Shown: positions 39,943 to 48,931, counted from the first letter of the stretch. The stretch: DNA of 56,252 nucleotides from Paracoccus limosus (GCF_009711185.1 NZ_WMIF01000023.1:1-56252), one strand, 5' to 3'. Made by a program: numbers and translations. The notes: generated by a model from the letters alone, not told the origin.

Positions 39943-40785
39943 TCACCGTTGCTGGATCAGCACCGGCAAGGCGATGGGCGTGGCGGTGCCGGAAGGATGC
40001 GGCGGCAGACGGTTCAGCCGGCTGATCTGCCGGTTCAGCGCCGCGTCCCGCTGGCTGTCGCCGGTCGAGCCGACCAGCCGCGCCCCGGTGACGCCGCCGC
40101 TGCCGGTCACGGTAAAGGCCACCGTCACCCGCACATCGCCGCGGCGCGCGCCCGGAATCCGGGTGTGGTTCATGTGCCGCGCTACGGCGGCCTGCAGCTT
40201 GCTCTGCCAGCTCGCCTCTTGCCGGGGCGAGACCCGCGCGCCCTGCGTCGGCGCTGCCGAGCGGTCCGAGGCCTGCCCGCGCACCGTGGTGCTGGCCTTG
40301 CGGGCCTGCTGCTCTTCGGGGGCCTTTTCCTTTTTCGGCTGCGGCGGCTCTTTCTTGACGAGCTTGGGCTGGGGTTCGGGGTCAGGCTCGCGGGGTTTCG
40401 GGCGGTCCTTGGGGCGTTCGGATTTCTGCAGCACCACCGCCTCGGGTGGCGGCGGGAACAGCGAATTCATGTCGGGCAGCGGCTCAAGCTCGGGCAGGGG
40501 CGTGTCCATGGCGAAATCGGGCTGGGGTTCGGGCTCCGGTTCCGGCTCGGGCTGGGGTTCCGGCGCGGCCTCCTGAATCTCGGGCGTCTCGGCCTCGTCC
40601 GGAGGGGCCGCGGCCTCGGGGAGGGGCGCCAGCTCGACAAAGACCGGCTCGGGCATGCCGGGGGGCAGGGCCGCCTCGGCCCGGTGCAGCAGCCACAGCG
40701 CGCCGCCCAGATGCGCCGCCAGCACCACCAGCGCCGCCGACCCCCACAGCGCGCCATCGCGCAGTATGGCAGAGCGCGGGCTCAT
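39943..40785 (-). CDS. tonB: TonB-family energy transducer
   Basis: A 280-residue protein passing proton-motive energy to outer-membrane receptors. One N-terminal membrane helix (ALVVLAAHLGGALWLL) is followed by a Pro/Glu and Lys/Pro-rich span (PEPEPEPEPQP, KPREPDPEPQPK) and a C-terminal TonB domain (VRVTVAFTVTGSGGVTGARL, RDAALNRQISRLNRLPPHP). It overlaps exbD as ATGA and closes the - strand iron-uptake run that includes hmuR. Confidence 0.94.
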   Translation of the reverse strand: MSPRSAILRDGALWGSAALVVLAAHLGGALWLLHRAEAALPPGMPEPVFVELAPLPEAAAPPDEAETPEIQEAAPEPQPEPEPEPEPQPDFAMDTPLPELEPLPDMNSLFPPPPEAVVLQKSERPKDRPKPREPDPEPQPKLVKKEPPQPKKEKAPEEQQARKASTTVRGQASDRSAAPTQGARVSPRQEASWQSKLQAAVARHMNHTRIPGARRGDVRVTVAFTVTGSGGVTGARLVGSTGDSQRDAALNRQISRLNRLPPHPSGTATPIALPVLIQQR

Positions 40786-41270
40786 GGCTGGGCCGCCCCG
40801 CCGGCGGCGGCAGGTGCCGGTGCGGCGGCCGGATCGGGCGCGGGCACGGCGGCGGTGGTTTCCAGCCCGACCAGCGCAATCTTGAGATAGCCGGCCTGAC
40901 GCAGGCGGTTCATCACCTCCATCAGATCGCCATAGGCCACCGCCTTGTCGGCGCGCAGGAACACCCGCTGTTCGCGGTCATTGCCGGTGGCCCCGGCCAG
41001 CGCCGCCGCCAGCCCGTCGGCGGCCACGTCCTCATTGCCGATCGCCAGCGTCAGGTCGGGCTTGATCGTGACATAGACCGGCTGGTCGGGCCGCTGCGCC
41101 GGGGTGGCGTTCGACACCGGCAGGTCGATGTTGACATCGACCGTGGCCAGCGGCGCCGCGACCATGAAGATGATCAGCAGCACCAGCATCACGTCGATGA
41201 AGGGGGTGACGTTGATCTCGTGGTTTTCGGCCAGATCGTCGCCCGCCGATTCCTTGATGCCGCCGGCCAT
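40782..41270 (-). CDS. exbD: ExbD, TonB accessory protein
   Basis: A 162-residue protein with one membrane helix (INVTPFIDVMLVLLIIFMVAAPLATV) that holds the key membrane Asp in PFIDVMLVLL. The periplasmic domain follows. An Ala/Pro-rich C-terminal tail of about 30 residues is longer than in Escherichia coli. It starts 2 bases after exbB and overlaps tonB. Confidence 0.95.
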   Translation of the reverse strand: MAGGIKESAGDDLAENHEINVTPFIDVMLVLLIIFMVAAPLATVDVNIDLPVSNATPAQRPDQPVYVTIKPDLTLAIGNEDVAADGLAAALAGATGNDREQRVFLRADKAVAYGDLMEVMNRLRQAGYLKIALVGLETTAAVPAPDPAAAPAPAAAGGAAQP

Positions 41271-41272
41271 GC

Positions 41273-42415
41273 TCAGGCCTCCCGGCGGGAGGTGGTGCCG
41301 AGATCGCGGAAATCGAGATCACGGCTGACCAGCCGCCGCACCCCGGCGCTGGCATTGGCCAGTTGCAGCCGGTAGCCGGTGATGGCGCGGGCAAAGACGT
41401 TGTAGATCACCACGGCCGGGATGGCGGCGACCAGACCGATGGCGGTGGCCAGCAGCGCCTCGGCGATGCCCGGCGCGACCACGGCAAGGTTGGTGGTCTG
41501 TGATTGCGAGATGCCGATAAAGGCGTTCATGATCCCCCAGACCGTCCCGAACAGCCCGACGAAGGGCGCGGTCGAGCCGATGGTGGCAAGAACCCCGGTG
41601 CCGCGCCCGATGCGGCGGCTGGCCACGGCCTCGATCCGGTCCAGATGGCTGTCCACACGCTCTTTCACGCCGCTGTCGCCCGCCACCGCCAGCGCCGGCA
41701 GCGAGCGGTTGTATTCGCTGGCCGCGGCGCGGAACATGCGCGAGACCGGGTCGCGGCGATTGCCGGCGCTGTTGAGCGCCGCGGCAAGGCTGGTGGCGCT
41801 TTCGGCGCGGTGGATGCCCGATTTCACCCGTTTCGTCGCCCCGGCCAGCTCCAAGAGCTTGGCCACCAGCACGGTCCAGGTCACCACCGAGGCAAAGAGC
41901 AGGCCCAGCATCACCGCCTTGACCACGATATCGGCGGCCCAGAACATGCCGATCGGCGACAGGTCATGGGGCAGGTTGGGATCGCGTTCCTGCGGCGCGA
42001 GCGGCGCCAGCGCGTCCTGGATCACCTGCGGCAGGATGCTGTCCCGCGCCGGTTCGGCGGCGGGTTTCGGCTCTGCCACGGGCGCCGGTTGCGGGCTTGG
42101 CACGGTCTCGACCGGTACGGCATTGCCGGGCGAGGCCGCCGGATCATTTGCGGCCGAGGCGGCGGGGGCAGGGGTTTGCGGCGCGGCTGCCACCGGCGCC
42201 GGGTCTTGGGTCGTCGCAGCAGCCTCGGGGCCGGGCGCGGCGGGGGCCGGAACTGCCGGAGCAGGCGCGGGAACCCCTGCCCCCGCCGCCTCGGTCGGGG
42301 CGGTGCCCGCTGCGGGGGCGGCAGTCTCTTGTGCCAGCACGGGGGCGGTCAGCATGATGCAGGCCAGCATAAGGGCGGGGCCCGCGCTGCGGCGCGGTAG
42401 CGACGAGTGGCTCAT
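41273..42415 (-). CDS. exbB: ExbB with long N-terminal periplasmic extension
   Basis: The proton-channel partner of ExbD and TonB. The MotA/TolQ/ExbB core (about residues 155-370) has helices in AADIVVKAVMLGLLFASVVT and LLATAIGLVAAIPAVVIYN and the motif FVGLFGTVWGIMNAF. ATG 42415, with AAGGA 6 bases upstream, gives a signal peptide ending TAPVLA, then about 110 residues rich in Ala, Pro and Thr. This extended form is known in several alphaproteobacteria. An upstream ATG at 42439 is less likely. Confidence 0.93.
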   Translation of the reverse strand: MSHSSLPRRSAGPALMLACIMLTAPVLAQETAAPAAGTAPTEAAGAGVPAPAPAVPAPAAPGPEAAATTQDPAPVAAAPQTPAPAASAANDPAASPGNAVPVETVPSPQPAPVAEPKPAAEPARDSILPQVIQDALAPLAPQERDPNLPHDLSPIGMFWAADIVVKAVMLGLLFASVVTWTVLVAKLLELAGATKRVKSGIHRAESATSLAAALNSAGNRRDPVSRMFRAAASEYNRSLPALAVAGDSGVKERVDSHLDRIEAVASRRIGRGTGVLATIGSTAPFVGLFGTVWGIMNAFIGISQSQTTNLAVVAPGIAEALLATAIGLVAAIPAVVIYNVFARAITGYRLQLANASAGVRRLVSRDLDFRDLGTTSRREA

Positions 42416-42513
42416 TGCGATCCTTCGTATCTTCGGCATGGGTCCGTCCGCTTCTGGCTTCGGGAGGGGCGAATACGGCGCTCCCGGCCGCTGGCCTGCG
42501 GGTGTCGGGGCCG

Positions 42514-42542
42514 GGTATCGAACACCATGGTAAAATTGTCAA
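42514..42542 (-). promoter_or_regulatory. Candidate exbB promoter
   Basis: On the - strand TTGACA (42542-42537) and GATACC (42519-42514) are 17 bases apart. The plus-strand sequence TAAAATTGTCAA here closely resembles TAAATCTGTCAA at the hmuR promoter, and a near-palindrome AATTGTCAACTATT overlaps the -35, so shared iron control is plausible. Confidence 0.45.
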
Positions 42543-42567
42543 CTATTAGGGCCGGATTTGTCCGGGC

Positions 42568-43602
42568 TCAGGCCGACCAATAGGCGGCGAGATGCGTCTG
42601 GTGCTTGTCATGGCCGATCTGATCAAAGATCAGCTCGCGCAGCGCCCCGATCGCGGCCTTTTCCGCCGCCATCCACAGAAAGGCATCGGCAGGCGGCGGG
42701 TCATCGCGCAGCCGCGCCGTCAGCGCCGGGGCGCCGCCCGGCAAATGCTGCCGCATCAGGCCCGGACTGTCGGGAAACGGGTAATCACCCGAGGCGCCCA
42801 GAAGCCAGACCTGTCCCTGCGCATCGGGGCGGGCGGCGATGATTCGCGCCATGGCGGGATAGGCGGTTTCGTCGCCAGCCAGCAGCAGGCGGGACCGGAA
42901 GGGCACGCCGCCGCCGCTGGGACCCGACAGGCCAACCTTTTGGCCCGCCGGTGCCGACAGCGCCCAATCCGTCACCCGCCCGCCGGGATGCAGGAAGATG
43001 TCGGTATCGAGCCAGCCGGCTGCGGCGTCGATGGCGCGCACGGTATAGACCGGCCGATGCAGCGTCTTGGCCCCCGAGGGCCAGAGGGTCTGGCCATTCG
43101 CGCCCATCCGGGGCCATTCGGGGGCAGCATCGCCCTGGGGCGGCAGGACCAGCCGGAAATGCATCGAATCCGCATGGGCCAGCCGGTCCAGATCCGCGCC
43201 ATGCAGCCGCAATCGCAGGAAATCGCGGGCGATACGCTGGGTGGTCCCCACCCGGACCAGCCCGAAATTCGTCGGCGGCTTGCCGGCATCGGCGGGCGAG
43301 GGCCAGCGCATCTCCTCCACCCGCTCGGGCGCGATCACGGCCAGCTCTTGCGTGATCCGGTCCTGCAGGCCGGGCAGATCGCCGGGCCGGTGTGCACGGG
43401 CAAAGACCAGCACGTTCTCGCCCCGTTTCTTGGCGCCGAATTCGCCCTGATCCAGCACACACCAGACCGAGCGGCCATGGCCTTCGTGCAGCTCCAGCCC
43501 CTGCGCGCGGGCCATGGCGCGCAGCAGCGTCTCGACCGGGGCGAAATCGGTGGCGGGCAGCATGGCCTCGGCCTGAAATTCGGGAAGGGGGGTGGTGCGC
43601 AT
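42568..43602 (-). CDS. Siderophore-interacting flavoprotein with N-terminal DUF2218
   Basis: A 344-residue cytoplasmic protein. Residues about 10-95 match DUF2218 (AQGLELHEGHGRSVWCVLDQGEF); the rest is a ViuB/SIP-like FAD-binding reductase (GVGTTQRIARDFLRLRL-like barrel start, LLLAGDETAYPAMARII, FLWMAAEKAAIGALREL). Such proteins reduce ferric siderophores or related iron sources with NAD(P)H. ATG 43602 gives the proper N-terminus. It sits between hmuR and exbB, so its substrate may be iron released from haem or a xenosiderophore. Confidence 0.9.
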   Translation of the reverse strand: MRTTPLPEFQAEAMLPATDFAPVETLLRAMARAQGLELHEGHGRSVWCVLDQGEFGAKKRGENVLVFARAHRPGDLPGLQDRITQELAVIAPERVEEMRWPSPADAGKPPTNFGLVRVGTTQRIARDFLRLRLHGADLDRLAHADSMHFRLVLPPQGDAAPEWPRMGANGQTLWPSGAKTLHRPVYTVRAIDAAAGWLDTDIFLHPGGRVTDWALSAPAGQKVGLSGPSGGGVPFRSRLLLAGDETAYPAMARIIAARPDAQGQVWLLGASGDYPFPDSPGLMRQHLPGGAPALTARLRDDPPPADAFLWMAAEKAAIGALRELIFDQIGHDKHQTHLAAYWSA

Positions 43603-43634
43603 CGGGCTGGCCTTGTTGGAACCGGAACAAGGAT

Positions 43635-43663
43635 GGCGGTTGCGGGCCTGCGCCGCAACCGCC
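43635..43663 (-). promoter_or_regulatory. 11-bp hairpin in the leader of the siderophore-interacting gene
   Basis: GGCGGTTGCGG (43635-43645) pairs perfectly with CCGCAACCGCC (43653-43663) across a 7-base loop. It lies 32 bases before ATG 43602 and after the hmuR terminator, without a useful T-run. It may be a second stop signal or a leader structure. Confidence 0.45.
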
Positions 43664-43665
43664 GG

Positions 43666-43702
43666 AATAAAAGACCCGCCCGGCACGAGATGGCCGGGCG
43701 GG
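43666..43702 (-). terminator. Rho-independent terminator of hmuR
   Basis: On the - strand a 10-bp stem CCCGCCCGGC/GCCGGGCGGG (43702-43693 with 43684-43675) and an 8-base loop are followed by TCTTTTATT. It lies 17 bases after the hmuR stop, so hmuR and the next gene are probably at least partly separate transcripts. Confidence 0.85.
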
Positions 43703-43719
43703 CAAGTGAATCCCGCCGC

Positions 43720-45783
43720 CTAGAAGCTGCGCGAGACCGAGAGCTTGATATTCCGGCCCGGAGCCGGCCCGGTCAGCCATGTGGCCGGGGTGTAATCGCG
43801 GTCAAACAGGTTATCGACGCCGACATGCACCTCCAGCCCCTCGGCCATGCCGCTTTGGCCGGTCCAGGTGGCAAAGATGTCATGCACGCCATAACCGGCG
43901 CGGCGCGAGCCATCGGGCTTGTCCCGGCCAGCGGCCAGCGTGCTGCGCGCGCCCAGACGCCAGGCGTCATTGGCCTGCCAGATCGCGCTCAGCGTCACGC
44001 GGTTGTTGGGCAGCGTGTCCAGATCGGTGCCGTCCTGATTGACGCCGTTCACCACCGAGACGGCGGCGCCCAGTTCCCAGGCGCCGATGGCATAACTGCC
44101 CTCCAGCTCGCCGCCGCGCAGATAGGCGCGCGCGATATTGGTGTAATAGGCGTCCGGCCCCGGTCCCGAGCGGGCGATCATGTCGTCGATATGGTTGCGA
44201 AACAGCGTCAGCTTCAGCACCGCCTCGTCATCGCCCGCCAAAAGGCCGGTGGCGCGATACGAGGTGCCGATTTCGATGTTCTTGCCCTTTTCGTCCTTCA
44301 GGTCCGGGTTCGGCGCGGCGGCCATCGCGCCGTCGTAAAGCTCGTCCACCGTCGGCATGCGCTGGACAAAGGCGACCGAGCCAAACACCGACCACTGCTC
44401 GTTCAGGCGATAAAGCGCCGCCACCTGAGGCTCGATCGATTCGAAATCGCGCCGGTCAGAGGCAAAGCCCAGCGTATCCTTGGGTTCGGTGCGCTGGCGT
44501 TCATAGCGCAGCCCGGTGGTTACGCTCAGCCGCTGCCACGTCAGTTCGGATTGCGCATAGGCGCCCCAGGCGCGGGTAAAACCCTCGGGATGGCTGGACG
44601 AAGGCGCGGTATTGGCGCGGTCCTGTTTCAGCATCTCGACGCCGGTGGTCAGGAGGTGCTGATAGCCCTCGCCGGACAGATCGGCGGTATTGGCCAGCTT
44701 GAACTTCCACAGCTTGTATTGGCGCTCGCCCAAAAGCGACGGCATGATCGGCTCGGCCGGGTTGTCGCCCTGCTCGATGTTCTTCATGGTATTGGTATAG
44801 GACAGCGTCGCGGTCAGATCGACATAGCGGTTTTCGGCCGGGTTCCAGCCCCAGACCAGCTTTGCGGTCTGGTCGCGCGTGGTGATGTCGCCGACGCCCC
44901 AGCCGGGGAAGCCGGGATAGAACACGCCGACTTGTGCACCCTCAAGCTGGTTGTAATCCTGATCCCGGCCCTTGGCTTCCAGATGCTGATAGGAAAAGGC
45001 GACATATTGGTCGCCGAAGGTCTTTTTCGCTTTCAGCAGCAGGTTCGGCGTCTTTGAGTTCGAGCGCACGGTGGTCTTGCCGTCCGCATCCTCGGTATCG
45101 CCCAGCTTGCGCCAGGCGAATGCCGCCAGCGCCTCGAAATCCTCGGTCGGCCGCCATCCCAGAGCGACGCTGCCCAGCCATGTCTCGGGGTTGCTGGCAT
45201 AGCCCAGTTTCGCGCGGCCGCCGAAGGTTTGCCCGGGTTTCAGCAGGTCGCTCGCCTCGATGGTCTCCATCGCGATCACGCCACCCAGCGCGCCGGCACC
45301 ATAAAGCGTGGACGCGCCGGGACCGCGCAGCACCTCGACCTGACGCAGGAAGTCCGGCTCGACGAACAGCGCGCCCTGCCGATAGGATTCGTAATATTTC
45401 TCTTCGCCGTCGATCATCTGCACGATGCCGGCTTCGGCCGCCGCCGCGCTGGACGAGCCAAAGCCGCGGATGTTGAAGCCCTGACCAAAGAAGCTGCCCG
45501 AGCCGACGCCGGCGACACCCGGCACGGTGGCCAGCACCTCGCCGATATGCACCGGCGCGATGTCATCAAGCTGCGCCGCGTCGACCACGCTGACCGATTG
45601 CGGCACCTCGGAGGCGACTTTCGGCTGGCCGGCGCGCAGCACCAGCGGGTCGAGCGTAAAGGGCGTCTTTGCCGTGGCGCTGTCTTGGGCCAGCACCGGC
45701 GCGGCAAGGACAAAGGCAGCGGCAAATGCCGTCAGGCAGGTCGAGCCGGCAAGCAGCGCGACGTTCAGAGAGTGACGTGACAT
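43720..45783 (-). CDS. hmuR: TonB-dependent outer-membrane haem receptor
   Basis: A 687-residue beta-barrel with plug domain. The signal peptide ends AAPVLA, followed by a TonB-box-like LDPLVLRA. The plug has VPQSVSVVDAAQLDD, GFNIRGFGSS and VEVLRGPGASTLYGAGALGG. The barrel ends in the terminal Phe of KLSVSRSF. FVQRMPTVDELYDG followed by PNPDLKDEKG resembles the FRAP...NPDL haem-receptor block, though FRAP itself is changed. Divergent hmuSTUV genes support haem as ligand. The true start is ATG 45783; the open frame running far upstream is a shadow of hmuS. Confidence 0.92.
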   Translation of the reverse strand: MSRHSLNVALLAGSTCLTAFAAAFVLAAPVLAQDSATAKTPFTLDPLVLRAGQPKVASEVPQSVSVVDAAQLDDIAPVHIGEVLATVPGVAGVGSGSFFGQGFNIRGFGSSSAAAAEAGIVQMIDGEEKYYESYRQGALFVEPDFLRQVEVLRGPGASTLYGAGALGGVIAMETIEASDLLKPGQTFGGRAKLGYASNPETWLGSVALGWRPTEDFEALAAFAWRKLGDTEDADGKTTVRSNSKTPNLLLKAKKTFGDQYVAFSYQHLEAKGRDQDYNQLEGAQVGVFYPGFPGWGVGDITTRDQTAKLVWGWNPAENRYVDLTATLSYTNTMKNIEQGDNPAEPIMPSLLGERQYKLWKFKLANTADLSGEGYQHLLTTGVEMLKQDRANTAPSSSHPEGFTRAWGAYAQSELTWQRLSVTTGLRYERQRTEPKDTLGFASDRRDFESIEPQVAALYRLNEQWSVFGSVAFVQRMPTVDELYDGAMAAAPNPDLKDEKGKNIEIGTSYRATGLLAGDDEAVLKLTLFRNHIDDMIARSGPGPDAYYTNIARAYLRGGELEGSYAIGAWELGAAVSVVNGVNQDGTDLDTLPNNRVTLSAIWQANDAWRLGARSTLAAGRDKPDGSRRAGYGVHDIFATWTGQSGMAEGLEVHVGVDNLFDRDYTPATWLTGPAPGRNIKLSVSRSF

Positions 45784-45855
45784 GGGTTCCCGTGGCTGTT
45801 CGGAGTGGATTTTCGGGTTGCGAAAGCTGGCCACGGGGCTGGCGACTTGCGCTGC

Positions 45856-45882
45856 GTTATATTTTCTGACTAAATCTGTCAA
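45856..45882 (-). promoter_or_regulatory. hmuR promoter
   Basis: On the - strand a perfect TTGACA (45882-45877) and TATAAC (45861-45856) are 15 bases apart, a slightly short spacer. It overlaps the TGA-N9-TCA iron box, so a bound repressor would block RNA polymerase. Confidence 0.6.
45867..45881. promoter_or_regulatory. Iron-responsive operator-like site (TGA-N9-TCA)
   Basis: TGACTAAATCTGTCA fits the palindromic TGA-N9-TCA consensus of the RirA iron-responsive operator. It lies in the divergent gap between hmuR and hmuS, over the -35 of hmuR, and could repress both arms when iron is sufficient. Confidence 0.6.
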
Positions 45883-45948
45883 TAATCGCGAAGGCCGCAT
45901 CCGACATCGGAATGCGGCCACCGCAGGACGAACTGCAAGGGGCCCGTC

Positions 45949-46989
45949 ATGACAGATCATTCTCCCGCCGAACTGCGCCGCCTTCAGGCCGAGGACGAGG
46001 GCCGGCCCTTCGATCTGGCCCACAAGCTGGGGGTGCCCGAGGCGGCGCTGGTCGCCGCGCGCGTGGGCCATGGTGTGCTGCGGATCGACGCTGTGCCCGG
46101 TCAGCTGATCCCGGCGGTGCAGGCTCTGGGCGAGGTGATGGCCCTGACCCGCAACCGGTCCTGCGTCATCGAAAAGATCGGCACCTACAACGATTTCCAC
46201 GACGGCGAACATGCCGCGATGACGGTGGACGAGGAAATCGACATGCGCATGTTCCCGCGCCATTGGGTGCATGGTTTCGCGGTCGAGGCCGAGTCCGCGC
46301 AGGGCATCCGCCGCTCGATCCAGGTGTTCGACGCGGCGGGGGACGCGATCCACAAGGTGCATCTGCGGCCCGGATCCGATCTGTCGGCGTGGCAGGCGCT
46401 GACGCGCGATCTGGCGCTGCAGGACCAGTCCGACCATGCCACATTCGAGCCGCGCGCCCCGGTCGAGCCGCCGCGCGCCCAGCCCGAGCGGCTGGACACG
46501 CTGCTGCGCGAATGGGCGGCGATGACCGACACGCATCAGTTCAACACGCTGATCCGGCGGCTGAAGATGAACCGGTTGGGCGCCTATCGCATCGCGGGCG
46601 CGCCCTGGGTGCGGCCCCTGGCGGTCGAGGCCGTCCCGGCGTTGTTGCAGCGCGTCCATGACGATCATTGCGGGGTGATGATGTTCGTCGGCAATCAGGG
46701 CTGTATCGAGATCCACTCTGGCCATTTCCAGAACCTGCGCCCGATGGGGCCGTGGCTGAACGTGATGGATCCGCGCTTCAACCTGCATCTGCGCGGCGAT
46801 CATGTGGCCGAGGTCTGGGCGGTGGAAAAGCCGACCCGGCGCGGTCCGGCGATCTCGGTCGAGGCGTTCGATGCCGAGGGCGCGCTGATCTTTCAATGCT
46901 TCGGCCTGCGCCCCGAAAAGGGCGGCGATGCGGCGCAATGGGCGGGGCTTGTCGCGGGTCTGCCGGCCATGGCCGAGGCGGCGGAATGA
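45949..46989 (+). CDS. hmuS: HmuS, cytoplasmic haem-degrading or haem-carrier protein
   Basis: A 346-residue protein of the HemS/HmuS/ChuS family with two repeated halves, each starting with a conserved GAYRIAGAPWVRPL-like or GVLRIDAVPG strand block. It binds haem delivered by HmuUV and releases or breaks it. IGTYNDFHDGEHAAM and GNQGCIEIHSGHFQNLRPMG are family blocks. It is first in the rightward hmuSTUV operon and overlaps hmuT as ATGA. Confidence 0.95.
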   Translation: MTDHSPAELRRLQAEDEGRPFDLAHKLGVPEAALVAARVGHGVLRIDAVPGQLIPAVQALGEVMALTRNRSCVIEKIGTYNDFHDGEHAAMTVDEEIDMRMFPRHWVHGFAVEAESAQGIRRSIQVFDAAGDAIHKVHLRPGSDLSAWQALTRDLALQDQSDHATFEPRAPVEPPRAQPERLDTLLREWAAMTDTHQFNTLIRRLKMNRLGAYRIAGAPWVRPLAVEAVPALLQRVHDDHCGVMMFVGNQGCIEIHSGHFQNLRPMGPWLNVMDPRFNLHLRGDHVAEVWAVEKPTRRGPAISVEAFDAEGALIFQCFGLRPEKGGDAAQWAGLVAGLPAMAEAAE

Positions 46990-47864
46990 AAGCCGCGCTG
47001 CTGGCCTTGATGGCGGTTCTGCCCGCCGTGGCAGCGGCCGACAGCCACCCCGAGGCGCGGCGCGTGCTGGCCATCGGCGGCGCGGTGACCGAGATTGTCT
47101 ATGCGCTGGGGCAACAGGACCGGCTGGTCGGGCGTGACCAGACCTCGACCTGGCCGCCCGAGGCTGCGTCTTTGCCCGATGTCGGCTACATGCGCGCGCT
47201 GTCGCCCGAGGCGGTGCTGTCGGTCTCGCCCGATCTGATTTTGGCCGAAGAGGGCGCCGGCCCGCCCGAGGCGGTTTCGGTGCTGAAATCGGCCGGTGTG
47301 CCCTATGTCAGTGTCGCCGAAAGCCCCGATCCTGCAGGCGTGCTGCGCAAGGTCGATGAGGTGGCCGAGGTGCTGGCCGTGCCCGAACAGGGCCGTGCGC
47401 TGCATCAGCGGCTGGCCGAGGAACTGGCCGAGGTCTCCGCCAAGGCGGCGGCAGTGGGTGCGCCGCGCAAGGTGCTGTTCATCCTGTCGATGCAGGGCGG
47501 CAAGCTGACGGTCGGCGGCGCGGGCACTTCGGCGGATGGCATCATCCGGCTGGCCGGGGGGCAGAATGCCATTTCCGGCGTGCAGGGCTACAAGCCTGTG
47601 ACCGACGAGGCGGTAATTGCCGCAGCGCCGGACGTGATCCTGATGATGCGGCGCGGCGATGCGCGGGCCGATGCGCAGGCCAATGGTGGCGATGGTCAGG
47701 CCGAGGCCCGCGCCGCGGCACTGGCTCTGCCGGCGCTGGCGCAGACGCCCGCCGGTCGCAACGGCGCGGTGGTGATGATGGACGGCTTGAAGCTTCTGGG
47801 CTTTGGTCCCCGCACGGGTGAGGCGGCTCTGGAATTGCACGATCTGCTTTACGAGGGCTCGTGA
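46986..47864 (+). CDS. hmuT: HmuT, periplasmic haem-binding protein
   Basis: A 292-residue class III binding protein carrying haem across the periplasm. The signal peptide covers the first 18 or so residues (LPAVAAADS). The likely haem-ligand tyrosine is Tyr68 in LPDVGYMRALSPEAVLS, as in ShuT and PhuT. ATG 46986 overlaps the hmuS stop; the longer upstream frame is a shadow. It overlaps hmuU by 4 bases. Confidence 0.95.
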   Translation: MKAALLALMAVLPAVAAADSHPEARRVLAIGGAVTEIVYALGQQDRLVGRDQTSTWPPEAASLPDVGYMRALSPEAVLSVSPDLILAEEGAGPPEAVSVLKSAGVPYVSVAESPDPAGVLRKVDEVAEVLAVPEQGRALHQRLAEELAEVSAKAAAVGAPRKVLFILSMQGGKLTVGGAGTSADGIIRLAGGQNAISGVQGYKPVTDEAVIAAAPDVILMMRRGDARADAQANGGDGQAEARAAALALPALAQTPAGRNGAVVMMDGLKLLGFGPRTGEAALELHDLLYEGS

Positions 47865-48931
47865 TGGTGGCGATCAGTCCCGATTTGCCGCTCGCTGGCG
47901 ACCGCAGCCAGCGCGGCCGCCGGCTGGCGCTGCTGCTGGCACTGACGCTTGCGGTGACGGCGCTGGTGTCGCTGGGTTGGGGCGCCTCGGGTACCTCGCT
48001 GACGCGGGCGGTTTCAGATGCGCTGGCCGGGCGTGAGCTGGCCGTGCAGGACCGCGTGGTGCTCCTGGACATCCGCCTGCCGCGCATCCTGATGGGCGCG
48101 CTGGTCGGCGCCTCGCTTGCGGTGTCGGGGGCGGTGATGCAGGGCTTGTTCCGTAATCCGCTGGCCGATCCGGGCATCGTCGGCGTGGGGGCGGGGGCCG
48201 GGCTTGGCGCGATCCTTGCCATCGTGCTGGGCGGGCTCTTGCCGCCGGCGCTGGCGGGGCTCTTTGGCTGGTATCTGGTGCCGGTCGCGGCCTTCTTCGG
48301 CGGCTGGCTGACCACGTTGGCGCTTTACCGCATCGCGACGCGGCAGGGGCGGACCTCGGTCGCGACCATGCTGCTGGCCGGAATTGCGCTGGCGGCGATC
48401 CTCAGCGCGGTGGCCGGGCTTTTGATCCTGCGCGCCACTGACGCGCAATTGCGCGACCTGACCTTCTGGGGGCTCGGCTCGCTTGCCGGCGCGAACTGGC
48501 CCAAACTCGCCGCTGCGGCGCCGATCATGCTGCTTGCGCTGCTCTATGCCCCCAGCCTGGCGCGTGGGCTGAACGCCCTGGCGCTGGGCGAGGCGGCGGC
48601 GGGCCATGTCGGCATCCGCGTGCAGCGGGTCAAGAACCGCGCCGTCCTGACGGCGGCGGCGGCGACGGGGGCAGCGGTCGCGGTTTCGGGCGGCATCGCC
48701 TTTGTCGGCATCGTGGTGCCGCATCTGCTGCGGCTGGCCAGCGGGCCGGATCATCGCTGGCTTCTGGTCAACAGCGGGCTTCTGGGCGCGGTCGTCCTGC
48801 TGCTCGCGGATATGGCAAGCCGGACCGCCGTCGCTCCGGCCGAGCTGCCGATCGGTATCGTTACGGCCATGCTCGGCGGGCCGTTCTTTCTGTGGATCCT
48901 GTTGCGCAATCGCGGAGTGCTGGAGCTGTGA
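47861..48931 (+). CDS. hmuU: HmuU, haem ABC transporter permease
   Basis: A 356-residue FecCD/BtuC-type permease with about ten helices. DIRLPRILMGALVGASLAVSG and AVMQGLFRNPLADPGIVGVGAGAG are family signatures, and AFVGIVVPHLLRLASGPDHR is near the C-terminus. It starts at ATG 47861 in a 4-base overlap and ends as GTGA with hmuV. Confidence 0.96.
   Translation: MMVAISPDLPLAGDRSQRGRRLALLLALTLAVTALVSLGWGASGTSLTRAVSDALAGRELAVQDRVVLLDIRLPRILMGALVGASLAVSGAVMQGLFRNPLADPGIVGVGAGAGLGAILAIVLGGLLPPALAGLFGWYLVPVAAFFGGWLTTLALYRIATRQGRTSVATMLLAGIALAAILSAVAGLLILRATDAQLRDLTFWGLGSLAGANWPKLAAAAPIMLLALLYAPSLARGLNALALGEAAAGHVGIRVQRVKNRAVLTAAAATGAAVAVSGGIAFVGIVVPHLLRLASGPDHRWLLVNSGLLGAVVLLLADMASRTAVAPAELPIGIVTAMLGGPFFLWILLRNRGVLEL

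Noticed and set aside
42592..45057. 821-codon + strand open frame opposite the siderophore-interacting gene and hmuR
   Set aside because: Shadow frame; the opposite strand encodes a complete receptor with signal peptide, plug and terminal Phe.
45784..46938. Upstream extension of the hmuR frame by 385 codons
   Set aside because: It runs antisense through hmuS; the signal peptide begins exactly at ATG 45783.
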